A stretch of DNA of 54,802 nucleotides from JAXMAR01 sp046350295 (GTDB lineage Bacteria; Planctomycetota; Planctomycetia; Gemmatales; Gemmataceae): the NCBI GenBank assembly GCA_046350295.1, contig JAXMAR010000047.1:1-54802 (forward strand), given 5' to 3'. Under the pieces are notes generated by a model. That model was given only the letters and a program-made list of their open reading frames with translations, did not search any database and was not told the DNA's origin. The position numbers were made by a program, and so were the translations under genes. Positions 42,720 to 51,800 of this stretch are shown piece after piece. Each line of letters starts with the position of its first letter. Position 1 is the stretch's first letter.

Positions 42720-44610
42720 GGCGTCGGGGGTCAGGACTTCGCCAGAAACAAAGGGTCCCGCCACCTTTTTTGTCTCCGGACTGGAAGGGGGAGGCGGTGG
42801 GGAAGTTGGTGGAGGCGGTTTTGCCGGTGACGAAGGCGTGGCCGGCGGAGTCGAGGGCGATGCCGCGGCCAAAGTCGTCGCCCGAGCCGCCGACGAGGGT
42901 GGAGAAGACAAGGTTGGCGCCGGCGGAATCGACTGCGGTGGCGAAGGCGTCGCTATTGCCGCCGGGGCTGGTCTGCCAGGCGCCGGTCGTGGTCGGGACG
43001 CCGGCGGAAGAGCCGGTGGCGCCGGTGATGAAGGCCTGGCCGGCGGGGTCGACGGCGATGAACCTCCGTTGTAGACCCACGTGATCGTGTTGACCGTCGT
43101 GCCGCCCGAGGAGGTCTTCCAGACTTCCGTGTGCAGCCAGCCGTTGTCGTAATACGTGTACTCCTTGTAGCGGCCCAGCTTGTCGGTGTAGCTGGCGACC
43201 TGGTTGTTCTCGTTGTACGCCCACGAGCGCGAGTTCCCGAGGGCGTCGGTTTCCTTGATCTTGTTGTTGTTCTCGTCGTACGCCCATTTTGTCGTGTTGC
43301 CGACCGGGTCCGTGAGGGAGAGGAGGTTGCCGGCGGGGTCATAAACCCGCTTGGTGATGCCGCCGTTGGCGTCGCGGGTGATGACGAGTTCGCCGCGCGG
43401 ATCGAAGACCTGCTGCGTCACGTCGCCGGCGCCGTCGATCAGGCCCGCTTCCTCCCCCTCGGCGTCCGGAACGGTTTGCGTGGTGTTGGCGTTCGGGTCG
43501 GTCGCCGTGATCTGCACGTTGAGGGCGTTGAAGCTGAAATCGGTCTCCTCGCCTTCGCCGTCGATGGAGCTGACGCGGTTGCCGGCGTTATCGTAGGCGT
43601 CCTGTTCCAGGACCGTACCGCTGTCGTTCTTGACCTGGTAGAGGCGCTCGTACGCGTCGGGCACATAGGAAACGTCGTTGCCGTTGCCGTCGGTGCTCGT
43701 GATGGTGAAGCCTGTGTTGTCGACGATGGTGGCGCTGGTCTCGGCCGCGCTCAGGCCGTAGGCGCGGGTGACGGTCGTCTTGCGGTTGGCGAAGTCGTAG
43801 GCCGTGCGCGTCACCTTGCCGCGGGCGTCGGTCTGGTCCTCGACCGAGCCATCGCCCCAGTAGCTGAGCTGGATCTCGTTGCCGCTCGGGTCGGTACTCG
43901 TCTCCTCCTGCCCGTTGTCGTTCCAGGTGTTGGTGGTCGTCTTGCCGCGGCCATCCGTCGAGGTGAGGACGTTACCGGCGTTATCGAAGGTTTCGCTCCA
44001 TGTATTGCCGCGTGCGTCGAGCGTGGAATAGACCCAACCGCGGCTGTTGATCGAGTTGGCGGTGTGGCCGCCGAGCGGGTCCCAGGTGTCCGTCACTTCC
44101 CCGCCGAGGTTGAAGACGGCCTTGCTGACGGCGCCGGTCGGGTCGGTGGTCGCCAGCGTTTGGCCCACGGCATCGAGGGTAAAGCTGGTCCAGAAGCCGC
44201 GGCCACTGCGGGCGCCGACTGGTCCGGCCGGCGTCGTCGAAGTTGCTGAGGGTGACCTGCAACCCGTTGCCGGGCGCTGACCTGCGACGTGAGGCCGCGC
44301 TGGTAGGCGTCGAAGGTGTTCTCGGTCTTGCTGCCGTTGGGGTCGGTTTCGGAGACGAGCAACCCGGCGCCGTCGTAAACCAGGGCGGAGGCGGCGAGGA
44401 ACCCAGCTGCGATGACGTGAGCCGACCCATGGCGTCGTGACCCAGGGTTGTCACCAGGCCGCCGGCGTCCTCGGTCGTCGCGATTTCGCCGTTGGTGGTC
44501 GAGTAGGTGTAGTCCATCGAACCAAGAACTGTGGCGCCATAGGTCGTCGTCTCGTTGCTGCGGCGACGATAGCTGTCCCATATGACCGTGAGGACGCGGC
44601 CCACCGGAAC
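42720..44610 (-). pseudogene. Truncated Rhs core fragment joined to an SBBP-repeat fragment
   Basis: From about 44610 to 43072 the minus strand encodes Rhs/YD repeats (NSINSRGWVYSTLDARGNTW, DQTDARGKVTRTAYDFANRK) that are nearly identical to 52530-50965 of the intact Rhs gene. Three single-base differences around 44220-44410 break the frame. At about 43070 the Rhs sequence stops abruptly in ITWVYN and continues as SBBP-type beta-propeller repeats (FIAVDPAGQAFITGATGSSA, GIALDSAGHAFVTGKTASTN). No toxin tip or immunity gene follows. It is a fossil cassette from recombination of the array. Confidence 0.75.
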
Positions 44611-44685
44611 GCCCGATAATTCAGAATGTCCCCTTTTTCCTCGCCAGATTTGTCACCAAGGACTTGGTATCCTTCCCCGTGCCGA

Positions 44686-45120
44686 TCAAGTGTCTCGCAA
44701 ACATCGCGTCCGCAAGTAGTGCTCGAGATCCGTCGCTACCTTGGATACGCCTCCAGAGTCATGGTCGGAGATCCAGATTGTCCCGTCTTGAGACGCTCCT
44801 ATCGGATTTCCAAAGCCGTCTTCCGAAATGACGTACCAGCCATCCGTGCCCGGCCACCTTTGAGTACGGAAGTTTTTCGTGACCGCCGTAACAGTGCCGG
44901 GAAGCCCCATTACTTCCGGCTTGCGCAGGCCATAGATAGGGTATGGCCCGACCATAGCTCCGCCATAGCGAGACACAAACTCGATATAGTCCTCGTGAAA
45001 CGGCTGCCCAAGTTCTTCGGCGGCCGCTTCAATTTCTGCGCGGCTCACAGGGGTTGACTTCATTATCGGGAACTTAGAGAATTCTCGGTCGAGCAAATCC
45101 CACGTTTCGCTTTTCATCAT
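44686..45120 (-). CDS. SMI1/KNR4 (SUKH) domain immunity protein
   Basis: A 144-residue protein starting MMKSETWDLLDREFSKFPIM. The SUKH pattern is visible: ELGQPFHEDYIEFVSRYGGA, GPYPIYGL, and WYVISEDGFGNPIGASQDGT. SUKH proteins are the commonest immunity partners of polymorphic toxins. The start overlaps the stop of the Rhs-LHH toxin gene by four bases (ATGA), a sign of translational coupling, so the protein very probably protects against that nuclease by binding it in the cytoplasm. Confidence 0.88.
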   Translation of the reverse strand: MMKSETWDLLDREFSKFPIMKSTPVSRAEIEAAAEELGQPFHEDYIEFVSRYGGAMVGPYPIYGLRKPEVMGLPGTVTAVTKNFRTQRWPGTDGWYVISEDGFGNPIGASQDGTIWISDHDSGGVSKVATDLEHYLRTRCLRDT

Positions 45121-48100
45121 AGTCTTACTCCTCTCCTGGCGAGTTCCTCTACTGCTCGCGCACGCCAATAGTCGGCGCGCCAAAGGTTGAAGGCTTCGCG
45201 CTGTTGTGGCGATAGCCCAAACCCCGGCTGATTGCCAAACGGATGTTGAACCGGATGCGTGATGCGATGGGCGTTAGCTGGCATTTCCACGATTGGACCG
45301 TACGGGCGTTGGCCCAAATGATGAAGAACGATAGGTTGACCGTTTGGCAGGTTGGGAGCGAAACCGCCAATCCGAGCGTCCGCCATGGCACGGAGGGTAC
45401 TCTCTGAGACATGCGACAGGTCACGGACTGCGCGGACCTCAAGGCCGTCGAAGATGAGCCTGCTATGATTTGTCCTTGTCCAAGTGATCCCCGCTGGGCC
45501 GCGAAACCTGCCAAGCGCTGCGCCGGCCAAGGTCGCTGCGCCGTAGAGCGCGATATCAAAGAACGTTGCCCACGCGGCACCAGCCCAATCACCCTCAATA
45601 ATACACTGGATTTGAGCTCCGCCAGGAAAAAGGGACATGGTCGCGCGCATGACCCCTTCCATGTCGTGACGATAAGCCTCTGAGATGGGATCGTGAGCAG
45701 CAGCCGGGAGAGCGCCCCCTCCAAACAACGCCGGACCGCCGTAACGGGCCATCTGCTCGTCGTATTCACGGCTGCGCCTAGCGACTTCGCTCTCGTGTCC
45801 GTAATAGTCGTCGACCGCCTGTTCAAGGTCGCGAAGAGCTTGCTCCACCGTGGGGGCTGCCGGGCTAATCGATGGCGGCGGAGGCGTTGTCCCGTTTGCA
45901 ATCGCACGGGCAATTGCTTCCTGGTCCGCGATGGATATCGGTCGGCCCGACGCCTCGCGCCGATGGCGTGCCGCCGCTTCTTCGGCGGTTTCGTGAAGAC
46001 CCCAGGGGTCGAGCATATTGCTCGGGTCGTTGCCGAGACCGCGGTACGGATTGGCGCCCGCGCCAAGGCCGGAGGGATCGATGCTGTTGAATCGGCCCGA
46101 ATCCCAGAGCAGGTAACGCTCGCGCAGGTTGGTGGCGCCGAAGTCGTCCTCGCGCTCGCGCGCCTGGAAGCCGTACCGGTCGCTGTTCGCGGAATTGGAT
46201 TCGTAGACTGGCTTGCCATAGCTGGAGTAGTTGAGCTGATCGATCAAGGAACCCGACGAATCGAAAATGTCGCGGATCGAGCCGAGACGGTCTTCGCCGT
46301 ACCAGTCCTCGTTGCCGGAGGAGCCGATGCGGGCGAAGATCGCGTCGACGGCGTCCGCGTAGAGTCGGCGAATTGTCAAGGAGCCGGTGGACGAAAGGTC
46401 CGCCCAGGCGTTGGCGTTGGGGTCGACGGCGAACTTGGTGACCGTCGCGGCGCCCGAACCGTCGCCATCGGCATCATAATCCCGCTCGACGCGGTTGCCA
46501 AGGACGTCGATTACGAAGGTGATGCGTAGGTCGACGGAGCCGGAGGAGGACGGCTTATGCTCGGCTTCGATCAGGCGATTGTTGTGGTCATAGCTGAACT
46601 GCCAGACTTCGCCGGTACTGATGTTCGTCTTCGCGATGGTGTTGCCTTCGTCGTCGTAATCGTAGTTCCAGGTTCCGTCCGTTGACAGTCGGTTGTCAGT
46701 CCCGGTCGAGTAACCGGTCATCGTGCGGTTGCCGTTCAAGTCGAACGAGTAACTGGTGGAACTGTCGCTGATGAGCTGTCCCGTGCGATCGTAGTCGTAA
46801 TTCTGGGTGGGGCCGAGGGTCGAGGTCTCCTGCGTTACGCGGTCGGCGTGGTCGAAGGTGTAGGAGAAGCTGTCAATGACGACGTTGCTCGCGTTTTTGT
46901 GACTTATGTCTGTCACTCTCCCACCGTCGTCGATGGTGTAGAGCGTTTTGCCGACGAGCGTGGTCGCGGCGGCGTCGGTGTAGCGGTCGACCTCCGTGAC
47001 CTGGTCGCGGTCGTTGTACTGGTAGCCGACGGCGAGTTGGGCCGTGCCGTCGGTGAAGGAGCGCTGGGTGAGCTGGCCGATGTTGTTCCAGGTCAGCGTC
47101 GTGCTTCCGCCGAAGGAGTCGTCGATTTCTTCGAGCTGGCTGGCGTCGTTGTAGACGTAGGTCAGCGTGCCGCCGTAAACGCCCTCGAAGGTGTCGAGAC
47201 GGTTAGCGGAATCCCAGGTTTGGGTGATCGTGCCGGTGTTGTCGGTCGCGGTGAGGAGTTGGCCGTTTTCGTTCCAGGTGTAGGTGATCGTGTTGACGGT
47301 GCTGCCGCCGGGGGCTGTTTTCCAGATCTCCTGATAAAGCAGGTTGTTGTCGTAGTACGTGTACTCCTTGGACCGGCCGTTTTTGTCGGTGTAGCTGATG
47401 ACGCGGTTGGCGTCGTCGAACGTCCAGTAGCGCGAGTTTCCCAGCGCGTCGGTTTCCTGGATGACGTTGCCGTTCGCGTCGCGGGCCCAAGAGGTGGTGT
47501 TACCCACCGGATCCGTCAGGCGCCAGAGGTTTCCGGCCGCGTCATATTCGCGGCGCGTCTTGCCGCCGTTGGCGTCGACGGTCAGGGTTTCGAGGCCGCG
47601 CGGGTCGAAGACCTGCTGCGTGACGGCCCCAGCGCCGTCGATGAAGCCTACCTCCTCGTCTTCGGCGTCGAGGACTGGCTGCGTTGTGTTGTTGTTCGCG
47701 TCGGTGGTGGTCGCGGTTCGTTCGAGGGCGTCGTGGCCGAATGCGGTGGTCTTGGTTTCGCCGTCCTCGGCCGCCGTCACGTTGCCGATCGCGTCGCGCG
47801 TATAAATGGCGCGCATGTCGCTGTTGTCGTTGTCGATCTCGCCGACGCGGTGGTAGCCGTCGTCGATGTAGAAGGTCGAATCGCCGTTACCGTTCTCGAT
47901 CTCGGTGGTGAACCCGGCGTCGTTGAAGTGCCCGATATCGATGTTGAACTGGTCCGCCGTGCCATAGGCGCCGATCGTCGTCTGCGTCCGCGCCGCCCAG
48001 TCGGTGACGTAACGCGTGATGAAGCCGCGGCCATCGGTGACGTTTTGCACGTCGCCGTTTTCCCAGTAGCTGGTGTCCGTTTCGTTGAGCAGCGGATCAA

Positions 48101-48230
48101 TCTCGGCGCTGACGCGCGAGAGGTCGTCGAACTCGGTTTGCCAGACATTGCTGTTGGGATCGGTCGTGCTCGTCTCGTTGCCGGCCGCGTCGTGGCCATA
48201 ATCCCAGTCATTGCCGTTCGCGTCGGTCAT
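45117..48230 (-). CDS. Rhs protein with C-terminal LHH-type nuclease toxin
   Basis: A 1,037-residue protein. Residues 1 to about 730 are YD/Rhs repeats (YDAAGNLWRLTDPVGNTTSW and many more) that form a cocoon around the toxin. The conserved Rhs core end is near YLLWDSGRFNSIDPSGLGAG. After a helical linker with a hydrophobic pair (AGAAWATFFDIALYGAATLA), the tip carries VLHHLGQRPYGPIVEMPANA and a further His series (HRITHPVQHPFG; H970, H971, H988, H992, H996), an HNH/endonuclease VII-like fold of the LHH type that cuts nucleic acid. The N-terminus is short and has no export domain, so this is a truncated core beginning at a block shared with the next cassette. The SUKH gene overlaps its 3' end. 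Confidence 0.85.
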   Translation of the reverse strand: MTDANGNDWDYGHDAAGNETSTTDPNSNVWQTEFDDLSRVSAEIDPLLNETDTSYWENGDVQNVTDGRGFITRYVTDWAARTQTTIGAYGTADQFNIDIGHFNDAGFTTEIENGNGDSTFYIDDGYHRVGEIDNDNSDMRAIYTRDAIGNVTAAEDGETKTTAFGHDALERTATTTDANNNTTQPVLDAEDEEVGFIDGAGAVTQQVFDPRGLETLTVDANGGKTRREYDAAGNLWRLTDPVGNTTSWARDANGNVIQETDALGNSRYWTFDDANRVISYTDKNGRSKEYTYYDNNLLYQEIWKTAPGGSTVNTITYTWNENGQLLTATDNTGTITQTWDSANRLDTFEGVYGGTLTYVYNDASQLEEIDDSFGGSTTLTWNNIGQLTQRSFTDGTAQLAVGYQYNDRDQVTEVDRYTDAAATTLVGKTLYTIDDGGRVTDISHKNASNVVIDSFSYTFDHADRVTQETSTLGPTQNYDYDRTGQLISDSSTSYSFDLNGNRTMTGYSTGTDNRLSTDGTWNYDYDDEGNTIAKTNISTGEVWQFSYDHNNRLIEAEHKPSSSGSVDLRITFVIDVLGNRVERDYDADGDGSGAATVTKFAVDPNANAWADLSSTGSLTIRRLYADAVDAIFARIGSSGNEDWYGEDRLGSIRDIFDSSGSLIDQLNYSSYGKPVYESNSANSDRYGFQAREREDDFGATNLRERYLLWDSGRFNSIDPSGLGAGANPYRGLGNDPSNMLDPWGLHETAEEAAARHRREASGRPISIADQEAIARAIANGTTPPPPSISPAAPTVEQALRDLEQAVDDYYGHESEVARRSREYDEQMARYGGPALFGGGALPAAAHDPISEAYRHDMEGVMRATMSLFPGGAQIQCIIEGDWAGAAWATFFDIALYGAATLAGAALGRFRGPAGITWTRTNHSRLIFDGLEVRAVRDLSHVSESTLRAMADARIGGFAPNLPNGQPIVLHHLGQRPYGPIVEMPANAHRITHPVQHPFGNQPGFGLSPQQREAFNLWRADYWRARAVEELARRGVRL

Positions 48231-48279
48231 GGTGTCGACCCAGCCACTGGGAAACGAGCTGCGGCCCCTTTTTCGTCCC
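48213..48279. repeat. Cassette-boundary direct repeat, copy 1
   Basis: This block (ccgttcgcgtcggtcatggt, then gtcgacccagccactgggaaacg and agctgcg) recurs at 53276-53342 with few changes, at the start of both Rhs genes. It covers the first codons (MTDANGND) and the upstream ggggc/ggggac motif. A recombination junction between cassettes. Confidence 0.7.
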
Positions 48280-48301
48280 TTTTTCGTCCGGCCGTTTTCC
48301 C

Positions 48302-48871
48302 CTATGACTCCTCCCGCGTTGGCGTTGGACCCTTCAGCGTCTCCAAGTCCTTATCGTGAGAGGCAATCATCGCACGCATTAGTGGGTGCATCATGATTTG
48401 CTCAAACGGTAAAAACTCCGTTCGCCCTGCGTTAATCTTATTATCTATGGCCGACTTCTCGATCTCGGCTACACGAGCTATGTTTTCCACGGTACGGCCA
48501 CGGAGACTTCTTAGTGCTGAGTCCAACCCGTAAACATAATCCTGAGCGGCAAGCTCATCCGCGCTAGGTGTGTTCGTGTCTAGGAGCGTGCTTTCAATGC
48601 GAAGCCGACTTATGAGTTCATTCACGCACTCATCTTTGTTTGACGCATTAGATGCAGCGTTCGTGAGGCAATCGGAAATCTCCTTGCTCAGCACGTCCAA
48701 ACGACCAGCCGCCTGTGGACGTCTTGCCAGCCAGGTCTCAAAGCCACTCCTGAGACGGGTGAGACAACTCAGGCAGAACAATAATTGGTGTTGCCGCGGC
48801 ATACTGTTCAAGCGGCGGCGAAGCTTCTCAAGATATGGATCTAGGTCGAATACCAAATCGGAGTCTACCAT
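48302..48871 (-). CDS. Probable immunity protein of the deaminase-like toxin (DUF416-like)
   Basis: A 189-residue helical protein starting MVDSDLVFDLDPYLEKLRRR. The part LNSMPRQHQLLFCLSCLTRL, with further helices, resembles the DUF416 pattern, but the match is weak. It starts 27 bases after the deaminase-tipped Rhs gene on the same strand, the usual place for an immunity gene. Codon use is AT-richer than the Rhs core, as often seen in toxin/immunity cassettes. Function inferred from position. Confidence 0.6.
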   Translation of the reverse strand: MVDSDLVFDLDPYLEKLRRRLNSMPRQHQLLFCLSCLTRLRSGFETWLARRPQAAGRLDVLSKEISDCLTNAASNASNKDECVNELISRLRIESTLLDTNTPSADELAAQDYVYGLDSALRSLRGRTVENIARVAEIEKSAIDNKINAGRTEFLPFEQIMMHPLMRAMIASHDKDLETLKGPTPTREES

Positions 48872-48898
48872 ATGGCGCTCTCCTAGAATACTGAAGAT

Positions 48899-51800
48899 CT
48901 ATTCAACCGCGTTAAGACCGCCAACGGACACACCGCGCACGGACGGAGCACAGCTATCGCAAACAACGTTGGTCATGTCTGTGGAACGGGAGATCCCCCA
49001 ACGCTGCACCCGTGCACCTGCGGGCAACTGATTGATGATGTTTATCTCCGCGTGAACGGATGATCCAGGTACGGACCGGATGCCAAACATCGCGAGGTAT
49101 TCCCGTTGCGCAGGCGACAAGGCGCGGGCGTTTCGCGCGGCCCAAATCTCTATAGCCCCACTTGGCAACCTAATCTCGGCAATGGCAACCGTACACTGGC
49201 GAACAGCGATGGAATCAAGTTCTCCGGTCAGGCAATGTGTAATCCTCGCCAGATCTCTCAAAGCTCCTCGCCTATTCAATAAGGGTCGCAGCGCTTGTGC
49301 AGCCGCCAATCGGCCAGACTCCGCCGTCGTCGCCAGAGCCCTTGTCGCAGTATTGCGCCACCGGCCCGCTCTTGGATCGAAGGTGAATCTGCTCCCCCCG
49401 ACGAACATACCGCCAGCGGCAGCCCATTCAACGCCCACATTGGCGAGAACACCAATGTCGCCGACGGCAACGCGGGCTCTCGCTTCGAACGCGGGGTGCG
49501 CTTCGTCCGAGGGGTTGGCGAGGTGCGGATTCCTAATTCCCTCTATGCGCCGCCTCTCGGCGAGAATTGCTTCTTGTTCTGCAGCGCGTTCGTTTTCTCG
49601 CCGGAGCCAAAGCCATGAAGTGACAAGCGTGACTGGTGATGCGACAAAATCATACCACCGAGCGCCTTCCCGGCTCCCCACCCAAAGACCGGTCGGATCA
49701 GTTCGATTGCTGGGATCGTTGAAGGCATATCGTCCCTCATTCGTGTCCCCCGCTTCAAAGCCGAGCGGATCCCGGCTCGTGAAGGCTCCGATGTCGAAGC
49801 TGTACCAACGACGATGCCAGTAGCCGATCCCTGGCGTTTCCGCATCCATCTCCCGGCCGGTGAAGCCCCAGCGGTCGCCGTTGCTTGGGCTGGATTCATA
49901 CGCGAGCGTGCCAAAGGAGTCGAAGTCCTTGTGGTCGATCAGGGCGCCGGTGGAGTTGAAATAGTCGCGGATGGAGCCCAAGCGGTCTTGGCCGTACCAG
50001 GCGACGCCGCCTGAGCCGATGCGGGCGAAGACGGCGTCGAGCGCGTCTGTGAACAGACGCCGAGTTGTCAATGAGCCGGAAGAATTCAGGTCGGCCCAGT
50101 TGTTGCCGATTGGGTCGTACGCGAACTTGGTGACGACGGCAGAGCCGCTCCCGTCACCGTCGGCATCGTAATCCATTTCGACGCGGTTGCCAAGAGCGTC
50201 ATACTTGAAGATGCCGCGGATGTCGACGTAGGTCGTGCTGGATGAGGCTTTGTGGTCTTCTTCGGTGAGGCGATTGTTGTGGTCGAAGGCGTACACCCAG
50301 ACTTCGCTGGTGCTGATGTTCTCGCGCTGGACGAGGTTGCCTTCGTCGTCCCAGGAATAGTTCCAGGTTCCGTCCGTTGACAGCCGGTTGTCAGTTCCGG
50401 TGGAGTAGCCGCTCATCGTGCGGTTGCCGTTCAGGTCGAAGCTGTAGCTGTTCGTTCCATCGTCGAGAAGTTGGCTGGTTCGATCATAGGAATAGTTGCG
50501 CGTGGGGCCGAGCGTGCTCGTCTCCTGGCTCACGCGGTCGGCGTGGTCGAAGCTATAGCTGAAGCTGTCGATGACGACATTGCTCGCGCTCTTGTGACTG
50601 ATGGATGTCACTCGCGCGCCGTCGTCGTAGACGTACAGCGTTTTGCCGACGAGCGTAGTCGCGGAGGAGTCGCTGTAGCGGTCAACCTCGGTGACCTGAT
50701 CGCGGTCGTTGTACTGATAGCCGATCGCGAGCTGGTTCGTTCCGTCGCTGAAGGAGCGCTGGGTGACGCGGTTGTCATTGTCCCACGTGATCGTGAGGCT
50801 GCCGCTGAACGGGTCGGCGATGTTGGTCACGCGGTCGGCGGCGTCGAGCGTGTAGGTGAGGGTTTTGCCCCAAACGTCCTGGAAGGAATCGTTTCGCCCG
50901 AGGTCATCATAAGTCCATGTGATCGTCCCGTTGCTGTCGTCGACCGTGAGTGGCTGGCCGTTGGCGTTGTAGACCCACGTGATCGTGTTCACTGTTGTCC
51001 CGCCCGGCCCCGTCTTCCAGACTTCGGTGTGCAGCCAGCCGTTGTCGTAGTACGTGTACTCCTTGTAGCTGCCGAGCTTGTCGGTGTAGCTCGCGACCTG
51101 GTTGTTCTCGTTGTAGGTCCACGAGCGCGAGTTCCCGAGCGCGTCGGTTTCCTCGATCTTGTTGTTGTTCGCGTCATACGCCCAGCGGGTGGTGTTGCCG
51201 ACCGGATCCGTGAGCGAGAGGAGGTTGCCGGCAGGATCGTAAACTCGCTTCGTGAGGCCGCCGTTGGCGTCGCGGGTGATGTTGAGCTCGCCGCGCGGGT
51301 CGAAGACCTGCTGCGTCACGTCGCCGGCGCCGTCGATCGAGCCCGCTTCCTCCCCCTCGGCATCCGGGACCATTTGCGTCTTGTTGTCGTTCGGGTCGGT
51401 CGCCGTGATCTGCACGTTGAGGGCATTGAAGCCGAAATCGGTCTCCTCGCCTTCGCCGTCGATCGAGCTGACGCGGTTGCCGGCGTTATCGTAGGCGTCC
51501 TGTTCCAGGACCGTACCGCTGTCGTTCTTCACCTGATAGAGACGCTCGTACGCGTCGGGGACATAGGAAACGTCGTTGCCGTTGCCGTCGGTGCTCGTGA
51601 TGGTGAAGCCGGTGTTGTCGACGATGGTGGCGCTGGTCTCGGCCGCGCTCAGCCCGTAGGCGCGGGTGACGGTCGTCTTGCGGTTGGCGAAGTCATAGGC
51701 GGTGCGCGTCACCTTGCCGCGGGCGTCGGTCTGGTCCTCGACCGAGCCATCGCCCCAGTAGCTGATCTGGATCTCGTTGCCGCTCGGGTCGGTGCTCGTC

